Source of the DNA: Apoderus coryli | Lineage: Eukaryota; Arthropoda; Insecta; Coleoptera; Attelabidae | Reading direction: 5' to 3' | Assembly (NCBI GenBank): GCA_911728435.2 | Contig: OU452209.1 | Coordinates: 16,412,869-16,476,868, forward strand | DNA length: 64,000 bases | In this document: positions 21,489 through 34,377 of the stretch, one piece after another | How the letters are laid out: each line of letters begins with the position of its first letter | Position numbering within the stretch: position 1 is the first letter of the stretch | The notes under the pieces: model-generated | What the model was told of the DNA's origin: nothing | What the model saw: only the letters and a program-made list of their open reading frames with translations | The model's database searches: none | Position numbers and translations under genes: made by a program

Positions 21489-22696
21489 TCACGACACAGG
21501 CTCCTCCTCAGATGGTTGTGGTTCTTCTAGTTTTATAATCGGTTCATCAAAAGTTTCTGCTTCAGCCTCTTCTTCGCGATCTTTCATCAACTTCTTCACT
21601 TGTTCGTAGTTTTTGCACTTTTCTTGAAGCTCTTTGTAAGTACCACCGTGCAGAAGGGCAACTATAACCTAGGAATGGATCAACACGATAATTAAAGTCT
21701 TCAATGTAATCGCTGTACTTAATATTACCACTGTCATATTGTCACAACCCAATCCCGCCATTTGGCAGTCAGGCGCTAGACATTTCATCATTAGTTTCTC
21801 GCAAATCTCCTCTGGTTCCAGGCCATCAGCGATATTCTCGATAACAAACCCAACCACCTCTTCATTACACATTACATCCCAAATACCGTCGCACGCCAAT
21901 ATGAAAAAATCCCAATCCTGCTTTAATGCCATATGTTCAACATCTGGAAACGCTGAAACAAACACAATGACACCTTACCTTAGGAATAATGTGTTAAATG
22001 TGGTACTAACCAGTGACAATTTGATCCGCTGCTGGTATACTGGTGTTCCTTTTGAAAATGTAGTCACCAAAAGCTCGTGACAAGGCCAGATTGCCATTTA
22101 CTCGGTTACTTATCGAGTCGACCCATCCACCAGCAGCAACTATCCGGTCATATTCTTTCGGACTCACCGGCTTATGATCATGGGATAATGCTGTAGGTTG
22201 GCCATTGATACTTGCAACAGCTCTTGAATCGCCTACAGGTTTATTATAGGTACAATGCACAAAAACTCTTGTAGTGGCTACAAAATAACCTACCTATATT
22301 TGCACAGTACAATTCCTCGCCTTTTACCAAAATTGTAACCGCAGTACTGCCTGATTGATCGTTTTTCAGTGCCTCATCCCTAAACATATCCTGATCTAGT
22401 TGCAGGAATGCCGCCTGTAATGCTTCGGTAATCCGTCCATCCTTGAACTCCTCACGATTCACAATATACTTATGTAAATGTTTACTCGCGTAATCGGCTA
22501 TTTTCGCACCACCGTGTCCATCAAAAACGGCGAAAAATGCAGCGCCAGGTTCGTCGGGTAATTGTAAAATATGCGTGTGAGAATCCTCCATATTGACACG
22601 CCATCCCTGCATACAACTCGAACCCACACGGAAATTGGAGTTGCGCACGCATGAGGTGTCCTTCGCAGTGATTGGCTCGGTTAGTGTTTGACCCAT
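21489..22696 (-). CDS. PP2C-family serine/threonine phosphatase (PPM1 type)
   Basis: Metal-dependent phosphatase removing phosphate from serine and threonine. Four exons join in phase: 22696-22294, 22232-22011, 21952-21729 and 21668-21489, giving 342 aa. The start gives MGQTLTEP, the family start; Gly2 makes it a likely N-myristoylation site. Metal and phosphate residues are visible: R33, E37-D38 (MEDSHTHIL), D59-GHGG (FAVFDGHGGAKIADYA), GSTAVTILVKGEELYC, IVAAGGWV, NRVNGNLALSRAFGDYIFKR, LACDGIWDVMCNEEV and GLGCDNMTV. The C-terminus is a short Lys/Glu-rich tail ending PSEEEPVS. A minus-strand 5' UTR exon junction probably lies just upstream (AG before 22705). Closest in type to the invertebrate T23F11.1-like/PTC2-like branch. 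No sign of decay. Confidence 0.93.
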
Positions 22697-22705
22697 GACG
22701 CCTCT

Positions 22706-23985
22706 GAAATAGGCGTAATCTATAACCACTATTTCACCAAGGTTACAACAGAATTCTCCATTAATAGACAAAACTAGACAATATGAGAGTCCTTCGAGCC
22801 AACAAAAATTTCAGTCAGCAGATATATAAATAAATAAATATTGTGCCATTGAAATATACGCATTGATATCAATCCTTGCCTTCTCTATAATATATAGTCG
22901 CTTACAACAAAAAAAGAACCTTACTTATGCTGGTTTCACTTCAATTTCTTATGCAACTTTCAATTCAACAGTCCCATGTATGTTCCTAAAAAGGATATGA
23001 CTGCCTCTGGGACTAAGTTTCAGAATATCTAAGTGTATATATAATTAAAACTATCTTACACCTACCTATTGGGATCGAACAATGTTACATTAGTAATCAT
23101 AATTAATTATTGTGATAACTTATTCATTAACTAATGTTATACAGTTTGCAAACAATCTATCAAAATTGAGTTTCCTAAGCAACTACTTACCTACCTACTT
23201 AAAAATTGTTATTTAAAATCAAATACAACCACTACACAATAAAGTTTTAATATAACATTACTTTTGAATAAAATTATCATGTATTTATTAGTTTTCCTTA
23301 GAACGATAAAAGAATAATTATTAATTTAATGATTGCAAGAAAAATTGATAATAAAAACATACAAAGAAATCTAGGTTATCTCCAGTACAGTGACATTAGA
23401 GTTAGTGTTGTGGTATTCGAATAACAAGCATCTAAAAGTACACAAGATTGTTAGGAGTATTCGAGGTCCACGAGTTGATTACATAAAGTAAACAAACAAT
23501 AAAAATCCTTATTTTTCCGCCATTCACGCCACAGAGATTCTTGATTGAAATCATAATATATAAGTGTTCTGTTCTTATAAGCCTCGATTCCGCACAACTC
23601 TACAATGTAAATCAAAACTAACCTTCCAACTCACCTATTTTAACTTGACAGTTAACAACTGAGGAATCTAATCTGAAACTGTTTTATTGCAAATGGTAAT
23701 TTTGACAGTTTCTCGTTCCTTTTACAACAAATGCATATGAGATGATATCCAATTGCCCTTTCAGATATTTTCAGTCATACGTTCGTTTTCCAAAACTCTC
23801 ATCGGTTCAAATGCGATTCCATTAAGTAATATAATTAAAATATAAATGTTAAATTGGTCTAAATTTAATCACAGTATAACCAAATATAGTTTAAATTATT
23901 TTAAATAATTTCTACACAACTATTAGTAAAATCGTGCATAGGAATATTTTGTACCTAATTTCACATTAGTTGGCAGTACTGAAAG
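22706..23985. other. Intergenic between PP2C and lin-52
   Basis: AT-rich region between two head-to-head genes, with only random short frames. It must include upstream UTR and promoter sequence for both genes. The PP2C 5' UTR exon is not located. Confidence 0.45.
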
Positions 23986-25026
23986 ATGGCGACCTCAAAA
24001 CCCGGGAGCATTGAACAAGGTAAGTGATTTTACGTGATTACAATTAGAAAACTAATTTATTCTATAAAAAACTATTGTGATGCTGATAATTAATTAAATA
24101 AAATTGTATTCAACTAAAATTCACGATCAATCTGCTGTGTATTAATTGTTAAAATCATTCGTAACTATATAGGAGTTGTAAGCATAGCATACTAGATCTG
24201 TCAAATAGATTATTGTTATTATTATTTTATAGATCTAGTTGTCCAAGAGAAAAATCTATCAGAATTTGCGCATAGCCTGCTCGCAATGGAAAATTTAGAC
24301 CGAGAATCCCCAGAATTGTGGCCCGAGAAAAGTAATACAGCAAAAATATATAATATTATAGTGATACTAATTTTATTTATTCGTAGTTCCAGGTGTTGCA
24401 GATTTCGTAAATAGTTTTAATGACTCAAGTAAAACATGTAACAGTAATGGTACGAACACGAACAATAAAATCAAATTACCTTATTCCAAGGATTTAACAA
24501 CTGATGATCAAAACTATATTCATGGTAAGTTGATTTGTATTATAACGAATATGTCGTGTGTTATTTATATGAATACATTCTTTTCTTTCAAATATTTGGA
24601 TGGATTGTGATCGTTAATGGCGGTTATTAGTTTCGTATTTCCATTAAATAATCGATATTAACACGGTAATCTTACGTGTTTTACACAAGCATTATTTAAT
24701 ATCTTAAATCAAAATAGGTACCTAGTTAATACGAATAATCTGCAATTTTACGAAATCAAATTGAAAAAAATCATGTAATATGTCATCACGTCTAGCGTTG
24801 AAAAAGCAACATGGCGTGTATAAAACGCGACGTTGCTGCTTTTAACTATCCTCAAATATTTAGTGTTTTATTTCCAGTGTTAGCAGCTCTTCCTGCAACA
24901 GCTCTGATAGCTAAAGTAAAAGAATTACATGACATAACATATCAATTAGGTGTTGAGGAGGCCAAAGAAGTTACTAGAAGTCAATATTTAGATTTATTTA
25001 AAAGACGTAATAAAGTTAAAAAATAA
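23986..25026 (+). CDS. lin-52: Lin-52 homologue, subunit of the DREAM/MuvB complex
   Basis: Small nuclear subunit of the MuvB core that represses or activates cell-cycle genes. Four exons join in phase: 23986-24019, 24233-24331, 24387-24524 and 24878-25026, 139 aa. The family signature is NLDRESPELWPEKIPGVADF, followed by a low-complexity Asn/Ser stretch and the C-terminal helices ALPATALIAKVKELHDITYQ and LGVEEAKEVTRSQYLDL. The serine in DRESPELW (residue 37) aligns with the DYRK1A site Ser28 of human LIN52. The pocket-protein motif LxSxExL of the human protein reads L27-x-A-x-E-x-L33 here. A longer open frame beginning at 24811 is intron read-through. Confidence 0.93.
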
Positions 25027-28000
25027 TTAGTATTGTATTATATTATATTTTTATTATTTCAATTGCCTGTGATTATAATTTTTTTTAGAAAATAAGTAAT
25101 ATATAACTTAAATTTTACTCGTTTCTCGTGTTTTATTATTGAAAGTGGATATTGACTGTTTGGCAACGTTGGTGTGAGGAAATTGAATTGTTGAGGAGTA
25201 TTTATGGTTGCATAACGTAAGATATATGTTGTGAATACATTTAAGATGCTGAACTTATCTAAATTAAAACTTGAATTGAAGGTAAGATCGTTGTCGTCAT
25301 ACGACAATGGTAGAATTAACTTCTGTTAAAAGGAACTGATTAGTTGATTTATCAATGCTATTTTAAATGGAGTGGGCCTCTAGTGTCAAATATAATCCCA
25401 CCCACTGACTACAGAATTGATATTGATGGATTATAAAAGGTTATAGTATAATAACTCCTTTAAATTAGTAATATTTTCGCTAATTTTACTTTTCTAGTTT
25501 ACATTTTCCATTTATTAGGAACGCAATCAATACACTAATTATTATTATTAATACGACATACATTTGCAGAGTTGCCAGAGCTGGCCAGAAACCGCAGTTT
25601 CGGTGCTAAATATAAAAAAATAATCTGTCATGGTTGTTGTTGAATGTTAATTTTACTACATATTTTCTGGTTTCGCTATGCGGTATTTAAATTACTGTTT
25701 AATTTTAATGTATAAAATTATAACAATAAATATCTGTCACACTTCTTAACAACTAAAGATATTATTACAATATTCCCATGACCTCTATGTCGGTACTTTT
25801 CTACAATATCTATTAAACCGCTATTTGGATTTTTAATATAGCACTATTATAACATTATTAAATGAATATTCAATCAATTCATTTTACCGTTTCTCACATT
25901 TATCAGCTAAAAAATGCAAAAAGAAAAAGTAATACGTTATAACAACTTACCTACTTAGGTATTTTAAATAATCTTTTACTTACATAACTTTTCATACCTA
26001 CAGTGTTGTCTTTACACATTTTCAGTATTATTTTAACAATAATTCATAATAACATAGAACAATATTTGTAACGTTTGATAAAAAAAGAGTACAAACCAAT
26101 AGTTCTAATTACTTAATTTATATTTATTATTATTATTATTCCAAAACAAATTTATTTATGTATATATGTTTTGGCATCAATGGAATTTAAGTTATATAAA
26201 TATATTCCAACAACCAATGTGCAACGAAATTGTACTAGAAAGAGATGAATGAATAGTCAATATTATGGATTGGAGAGAGATACAGGTAGAACGCGACAGG
26301 TACTTATATGTGTAGTGGGAGGTTGTATTTCCACCTGTATGTAATAATTATCTAGGTATCTATTTATACGAGTAACGAGTACCTAAAATGAAAATTGTCC
26401 TTGTGTTTTTAGTTTAGTACGGTTACATTACCAATAACAAATACGTTCGGTACTTATTCCTAAATCGCCATCAAATAAAGTAATGATATATTAACGTGTA
26501 ACATTGGCGCAATCACCTAATATTAATAATTAATAACTTAAATATATTCTGGGTGAGAAACAATATTTATATTAAGTTTATTATTTAATAAAAGTAATCT
26601 AAAAGCATACAGGTACCTAACTAGTAATAGAGTGATAATATACAGTGATATTATAAAATTATTTGTGTTTATTATTAAAATTACGTAAATATAAACATTT
26701 TACTGGGTTTTATTGTTTATAATACATTCCTATGAGATTACAACAGCACATAATGTAAGTAGTTTTATTAGTAAGATCAATTAAGTTATTTATTACCTTA
26801 TTATTTAATTAGTAAGTTTGTTCAAATATTTGTTGGTTTTAAGTAAAAATCCTACTTGAAAAATAACACTAGTTGTTAATTTGACATATTTTATTGTTTT
26901 TAAAGACAAATAAATATTGATTCGTACTTAATTCAATGCGATTTGCAGATTTAAAAACTATAGAAAATACAAATTTGTGTATCGTGCCAAAACAGCCAAC
27001 TAGATTAATAACATTGTCTTTCTATTGGTTGAAGTACTATTAAAATTAAAAACAAAAGAAAAAAATAAAAATGGCATTAAACGTCAATTGAGGTGTTAGT
27101 TTCAGTTTTTTTACGTCGGTATTTACCTAAGCACTTAAAAAATGTTTAGTATTATAGGTTTTCCTTTATTATTGGAAATATAATTATTTTGTTGATTATT
27201 TATGTGTCTAAAATGGCATGTAAGTACTTATACTTAGGTAATTTGTTATTATAATTTCTTTTTTAATTATTGTTAACCATTTTCGATCATACCTACTTGA
27301 AGGTATTTGTATTTTCTAATAATTACTTAAATTATGATAATGACATGCTAAAGTATATTTTTTATGGTAATTTATATACTTACTTTTTACAATAAAAAAG
27401 TGACTGATTAGAGTATTTAGATGCAGTTAGAAATCACACCTACGGGGTACAATATCTATTTATACAAGGTATGATCACACAAACAAAATTATAACCTGTA
27501 TAATTATTGTTGTTGTAGACTGCACGAAAATAGAAGTAAATACTTTTATTTTTAGTCGGTAATCTATGAGATCCTTGTAAGGTAAATGTAAGCTACTTTA
27601 AAAACAATGTTACTCTATTAAGGTGTCTGAAACTAAAATGCCATTCATTAATTTGGTCTAACACAAAATACAAAATGAAAGTGATTTTATCACTAAACAA
27701 CTGTTACAAGTATTTAGACCAAGTATAGGTACTTACTGTCTTTCTTCTAATACTAATTTATTCTCAGTTTTTTATTAGATATATTTATTACTGTTAGAAT
27801 ATTTATTGTGAATTATTATTATATTAGTTAATAAATATTTGATAGAGGTTGTAGGAAAGCGGAGGCAATTCATTATTTAAATGAATTATAGCCGAGCTAC
27901 CTATGCACTATTGTAAATATAAAAGTATCATAAATATTTAGTATGGAATGGATATAAGTATTATACTTCCTGTGTGCATAAATCATGACAGTTTTTATTT

Positions 28001-28340
28001 ATATCACATTATGTTCTACGAGCTACGTTAAAAAAGTAATTTTATATTCTTTTCCCAATTCTTGAAGCACTTAAGTCGTCTCAATCAAAACAGAACAGCT
28101 CTTAATACAATAACCGGATGATGATACAAAGATTGTCATGAGAAAGTCTTGTGAGAAACGTGCATGTGAATGTGAATTTTTGTTTTGAATACCAGAACTG
28201 AATATTATCAACTATTTGTGTTTGTTTAGCAATGTATGAGGTACCTACGTAGTATAAAGGTATTTCGTCTCTTGAGAGATATAAAATACTATATCCAGTT
28301 GGCAAAACCTGTTAAAGTAGTATAAGTACTTATATTTATA
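25027..28340. other. 3.3 kb intergenic region
   Basis: Very AT-rich and free of any gene or repeat that I recognise. Short ACCTAC/GTAGGT runs recur. Frames at 25059-25307 and 28102-28305 look random. Confidence 0.5.
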
Positions 28341-28568
28341 TACAGGGTGGCACGATGAAAACGAAATAGAGACCTTTTCATTGTGTAGTAATTATTTTTT
28401 ATATACTTAGATGTAATTAGACATCAGGATAGATTTTTGATATTTATGTAGAAAAACTAGGTTTTAGTAAGTTTCGGAATGTATACAGCGTTGTATTTTA
28501 CATTGTAAAGAAATAATATAAAAGGGACGACATTCTCAATAAAATTGTTATATAATTACTTAAATGTT
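28341..28568 (+). mobile_element. Possible solo end of an IS630/mariner-like element
   Basis: Begins TACAGGGTGGCACGATGAAA after a TA-rich flank. TACAGGGTG also begins two other elements here (37712 and 50617). No partner end is found, and the LINE starts about 230 bp downstream. Confidence 0.35.
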
Positions 28569-30450
28569 GTGTTATACGTCCTGGAGAGCAGGGAGGTTCT
28601 ACTTGCACCCTTCCTGGACATACAGGGAGACTTCGATAACGTTTTAACGAACTCAATCCTAGGAGCACTGAGGCAACGAGGCATCAATGCGGGGGAGTAC
28701 TGTCTTCTCTGATGTGGAACCTGGTTATAGAGGATTTGCTAAAAGTTCTGGACAATGAAGGATTTGGGGTTCTGGGTTTTGCAGATGACCTAGTCATATA
28801 TGTCCAGGGAAAGTTTAATAGCACAGTAAGGGAACGTATGCAACGGGCCCTTGATATAGCAACAAACTGGAGTTTGGAACAGGGACTAAGAATCAGCCCG
28901 TCAAAGTCAGCCACGATCGCTTTCACCAGGAGGAAGAAAACAGAGGGACTAGGACCACTGTATCTTCAAGGTGAAATCGTAAAAATGTCTGGGGAGGTAA
29001 AGTATTTAGGGGTCAAAGCTTACCTGGACCGCACATCCAAAAAGAACCAAAACAAGAGCGGAGGGAACGCTTATGCTACTCAGACGCTCTCATGGGAAAA
29101 CTTGGGGACTGAATCCAAAGATGATGCAGTGGTTGTCCACTGCGGTAGTCAAACCTATGATAACATACTCGTCGCTGGTTTGGTGGACGAAGATGAAACA
29201 GCATACCGCCATTGCAGAGTTGGGCAGGGTACAGAGACTTGCCTGCTTAGCTATCACGGGAGCTATTAGAACTACACCGACAGCGGCAATGGAAGTTTTG
29301 CTGAACCTCCCACCCTTGCACCTTATGGTAAGAATGGAGGCAGGGGCGGCATTCATTAGACTGCGAGGGCTGGTAGGAACTGTACCCACTTATCAAGGAC
29401 ATACCAAAATTGGGGCATGTATTGGGGATGGCATCATAGACATGTCCATGGACCACATCAGACCAAAATTTGAATTCGACGTAAACTTCGAGGTACATAT
29501 TATGGACCGAAAAGTTCTTAATCAAGACTGCATGCGGACACTGAGAGGGACAACCTGGTTTACAGACCTAAGGTGGAAGTGGTGCAGGAATATATAGTGA
29601 GACAAGGAACTCGAATCTAAGATTCTCACTGGGGAAAAACACATCCGTGTTTCAAGCCGAAGTATTTGCAATTTTACAGTGTGCAAAACTAAATAGATTG
29701 AGGGCCTATACAAATAAGGGAATCAATATATGTTGAGATAGCCAGGCGGCCTTAAGGGCGCTAAAAAGACCTAAGGTGACAACTAAACTGGTATGGGAAT
29801 GCCAAAAAGAACTTAGGGCCTTGGCGGAACACAATAGGATTAATCTAGTGTGGGTCCCGGGGCACTCGGGAATAGAAGGCAACGAGAGAGTGCATTGGCT
29901 GGCTAGACAAGCCTCTGAAAACCCATATACTGGCACTGAACCTGCACTGGGCTTGTCTAAAAGAACGGCGCGGGAACTTCTGAAGTGCTGGGCCAAAAAA
30001 GAGCACCAGAGATATTGGGAACATATTCCTAAGCAGGAACATGGTACGAAATTCATACCTGGTGCAGCAACAAAACGAACTGAAAAACTGCTAACATTAA
30101 GCAGGAGTCATATTCGAATAACTATAGGACTCCTCACTGGGCATTGCGCCCTGAGAAGTCATCTAAATAAGATAGGGCTGTATAACGGGGACCTGCAATG
30201 CAGATTGTGTAATGGGGCAGTTGAAACAGCTCACTATGTGATATGTGAGTGTGTAGCCTTACAGCGAAGGCGACAGGGTATCTTTGGGCACGCACTAATT
30301 GCGCCTGCAGATATTGACATCCAACACATAACTGAACTCCACAAGTTAGTGGAGGGTACAGGGTTGTTGGATTGGGTGGCATAAAATACGGGGAATTTTT
30401 ACAATAAGCCCATGAGGCTGCAGTGAAACCGGGAACACATGTCGAACAGA
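28569..30450 (+). mobile_element. 5'-truncated LINE with RT end and RNase H domain, decayed
   Basis: Plus-strand non-LTR retrotransposon. The open frame begins inside the reverse transcriptase (LDIQGDFDNVLTNSILGALR near 28610-28670) and runs through the active site FADDLVIYVQG (28780). A frame change near 29050 leads into the thumb (VVKPMITYSSLVWW). The C-terminal part at 29776-30384 is RNase H (WVPGHSGIEGNERVHWLARQ), preceded by DSQAALRAL behind an in-frame TGA, and then a Cys/His knuckle (CRLCNGAVETAHYVICEC). RNase H with this knuckle is found in the I/LOA/R1 group of LINEs. Stops and frameshifts show it is dead. The endonuclease half is missing. Confidence 0.88.
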
Positions 30451-30948
30451 AAAAAAGTTGTTGTGTTCTAAAGTATAATTATTTAATTTTTGTGAATAAG
30501 ATATAGGGTATCAATGAAGTTTGTTTGAATTTTCTCCGGGCAGTAATTTAGGATCAAAAATTTAATTCGACCTCACCGTGTACAAAAACACCTGGTATGT
30601 TATAGTTGTGTGTTGCCCACGCCCTTCAGTTGATGCATAAAGTCGTCTGAAATTACAATCGTTCTTATTGTTTTGTTGATGGTAACTATAAAAATGTAGG
30701 TATAGGTACTTAAATAATAATAATATGTAACAGGAAGGAAGTCAAGGTGGAGTGTTTTTTTTAAAGCGAACAATGTAAATGCTTGACTTCACCAAAAACG
30801 CAGGTGTGCATGGTTTTGTTTTACTTAATACTTAACGTATTATGTTGTCGGTTATTTTTTTGGGTACCGAAATTTGATAGCCCCGATAGTGGCAGTATTA
30901 TTTGTTTATTTTTCTCATACGAAATTTGGTGGAAAAGGAAAGTAATAT
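30451..30948. other. Intergenic between two LINEs
   Basis: AT-rich sequence without recognisable features. Confidence 0.5.
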
Positions 30949-33310
30949 TTAATAATAATAATGTCTTTATTGCAAATTAAAAAATTTACAACAGGCGAAG
31001 TTGAGGCATTATGCCTCCTAGCTTAACCTACTTTAATTATAAAGCTTATAATACCTTACTGTATATACACGTTGCTAACCGTTCCATATCATAGACTATA
31101 GAGTGTGTTCTATAAAATTAAGATTAAATACAATACATAAGAGAACAATTAGTATTGTTAAATTCAAGTCCCTTCAGAATTTTATAATTATTTGGTAACT
31201 TATTGTATAGTTTTACGACATTATAGGAAAACGAGCGTTCAAACATAGCAGTGCGGTGAGCAGGTGGAGTTATCGCCATTCTATGTCTCAAGTTTATAAC
31301 AATATTGTCACCCCTGAATTGCATTTTATTGTAAAGGTAATCCGGTATCTTCTTATTTATTACTTTGTTATATAAAACCAATGCATGCAACAACTGTCTT
31401 TCATTCATATTTAGCCATTGAAGCTCCCTCAACTTAGCGCTGACCCCACGTTCCCTGCCTCTCAATCCCGCGATTAATCGAATACAAGAATTTTGCATCA
31501 GCTGAATTCGACGCTGATCAAATCCAACAAGACAAGGACCATAGACAGCGTCACAAAAGTTAAAATGCGACAAGACCAAGGAGTCACATAATTGTTTTCT
31601 TAAAGCCGTTGTGAGAGTTTTTCTATTACTGTACAGTTTTAAATTGTAAAACGCTTTTTTTATACAGGTCCGTGTCCATTATCATGCCCAAGTTCCGAGC
31701 CATAGGCACATTCTCCATCCGCATATTATCAACCCTTATTGAAACTAGGTCTCTGTAACGGCTTCTTATTTGAATCGGACCAAAGACCAAGACCTTGGTC
31801 TTGTTCTTGTTAATCTCGAAACAGTGCCCATTCGAAGCTTTAACCAGATTATTAATATCACCATTAAACAGGTTAACGGCCGGCTGCAGTTGTTGAGGAT
31901 CGAAACACGCATACAATTGAGTATCATCTGCATATAAATGAGCTGAAGAATGCTTAACACTGCAGATAAGTTGTGATGTATAGAGGCAGTATAAAATTGG
32001 AGCAAGTATAGAGCCTTGAGGCACCCCTGCTCTTCCCCCCTCCAGGACCACAACCTGCCTCCTACCCGATATATAGCACTGAATCAATCCCCTAGCACAT
32101 CAGCCGAAGCCCAAGTACTCAAGGATCACCATCAACAAATCATGGTTGAGGCGATCGAATGCCTTCGAATAATCCAGAAGCACCAGAGCCGCCAACTGTC
32201 CACTATCCACCGTCCTAAAAATACCATCCGTTATCTTAAGCAAGGCCGTACAACAGCTATAGTTAGATCGAAAACCGGACTGAGTACTAGGTAGAAGACA
32301 ATGATTTTCAACATACACTTTTATCTGGTCAAATAAGATACGCTCGACGATCTTGGAGATGGCAGGCAGAATACTAATTAGTCGCAAGTCCCCCACCGCT
32401 TTTGGGCAAGGTTTTTTAGGAACTGGAATTACATGAGCAAGTTTCCATTCATCAGGAAATACAGATGATTCAATACATGAATTAACCAAGTTAGTCAAAA
32501 TCGGCAATAAGAAAGGACATGCTCTCTTTAACATTTCTACAGAGATACGATCGCTACCAACAGCATTGGTTCTGATTCTAGAAAGAGCAATTTCTACCTG
32601 ATCCAAGGCAACCAATTCAAACTTAAAGCTGCGAGCATTGTGTCTGCGATTATTAGCATAAAAATCAAAGAGATCCTGGTCATAAGGGACGTGTGAAAGG
32701 TTAACAAAATGATTATGTTCAGGTTATGCGGGAGACTTTCTTTGTCTTTTCTATAAATGCTCATGTCACGTAACAGCCTCCAGTTGTCCCGGGAAGTTCC
32801 ATTTTCAATACTGTTCTTAAGAAATTCTTTCTTTCGAGTATTGGTTTCGGATGTTACAAAATTCCTGAGTAGTTTGTATGCCGACCAGTTCACATCAGTC
32901 TTATTTTTTTTATATTTGGTTAGCGTTTTTTGTCTAAGCTTTTGAAAGTGTTTTAATTCATCAGTAACCCAAGGTGCTTTTTTTTTAGATATGCGGACTG
33001 TTCTGATCGGAGCATGTCTGTCGTATATTTGTATGAAGTAATTATTAAACAACTGAACCTTATCCTCAATATGCGGTAAGTAATAAATGTTATGAAATGG
33101 CATTCGCACGAGTTCTGAATAAAAAGAATGTTGGTTAAAATGTCGAAAGTCTCAAAAGGTATATAGGAAAGGTTTGGGCTTATTGATACTGATCCTTAGA
33201 TTAAACAATAACTGGTAAATGATCGGAAAAGCCTACTGCGTGATCAACCTCAACGGATGACAAAAGCTTAACATCCGAACATATGACCGGATTTATTAAA
33301 AATAGGACCT
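30949..33310 (-). mobile_element. LINE A, Jockey/CR1-like, 5'-truncated and frameshifted
   Basis: Minus-strand LINE whose 3' tail is the (ATT)n run at 30949-30962. Frames from 5' to 3' are: the endonuclease end near 33220 (VDHAVGFSDHLPVIV); 33109-32594 (linker, KKAPWVTDELKHFQKLRQK); 32615-32100 (RT with PVPKKPCP, TQSGFRSNYSCCTALLKI, LLDYSKAFDRLNHDLL); 32087-31626 (AGVPQGSILAPILYCLY, AHLYADDTQLYACF); and 31579-31124 (C-terminal RT, SHFNFCDAVYGPCL). Several frameshifts break it. It resembles the longer element at 54690-57757. Confidence 0.88.
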
Positions 33311-34377
33311 ATTTGGACTTAAATTTCTTTCCCGCAAGCATTCTCGTGAGATCTGAAGCAATTGGAAGCCCGATTCATTCAATTTTGTGCAAATGTGATC
33401 CTTTCTTTGCGATTTCAGCTGTTAAAATAAAAGATTTAGAATCCTGCCCTGTATATTGAAAAAAAAAAGACACAATGACCTCTCCTCGTATATAAAATGA
33501 GTCAGAAAGTTGTCTATACCATTTTGGGACGAAATAATAAGTAATCCACATATAGTGTCGGTACTTTATAGCGAAAAAGGTCGACTGCAGTACAGACAGC
33601 AAAAATCATACATTTTTTATAATACAAAAGCCTTAGTTTATGATTATTAACATGACCTAAATATCAGTTGGTACTTTTTATATTTAATAAAGCATAATTA
33701 TTTTGCAGTTATGTTATATTTCTTATAGTGAAATATGCTTTGCTCATCGTGAATGTATTTATTTCCTGCTTGTTTGAGAGGAAAATCACGATTTGACCAC
33801 ATTCTTTTGTGTTTTTTTTTCTTTCGTTTTATCTTTTATCTCTACCTACTTAAGTAGAAATAAATAATACTAGGCATGCTTCAAGCGATCGTGAATTTAC
33901 TTTCATCTCTTACTTTACTCACATAAATCAGGGTTTAGGTTCACCAGAAGTAATTGTGTTTTTTTAATTATCGCTTTTCCATAACTAAAAACCATCGTAT
34001 GCTTTAATTTTTGTCGTTATCTTGTTAATAAAACTATCGAAATCCAATTCTTTCAGTTATTGTTTACTTCATTGTTATCTTTTCTCGTGTTTCTTGTTGG
34101 TATTCCGGAGGTGTTTTGTTGCCGGCTTGAGACTCTTACCTACTTCACACACACATCGAACTCATGCTGGGTAGGTACCAGTAATAAATCTAAATTTTTA
34201 TATTTATTTTTTAGTAATCAAAAGGACTAATTTATTAAACACACGAGAGTCAGAAAACAAATTAAATTCGTTCTTTTCCATCGTGCCGCCATAACCTCTC
34301 TTTTACCCTCTAACCTATCTCCGACTCCCCTCACATGTGTTTCTTTTGATCAGAAATGTTCTACGACATACATAGTT
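33311..34377. other. Intergenic, no recognisable feature
   Basis: AT-rich sequence between LINE A and LINE B. The frame at 33375-33602 has no family resemblance. Confidence 0.5.

Noticed and set aside
24811..25026. Separate 71-aa protein
   Set aside because: Its first part is intron; the real exon begins at 24878 as the last exon of lin-52.
29090..29525. Minus-strand frames
   Set aside because: Antisense shadows of the RNase H-bearing LINE.
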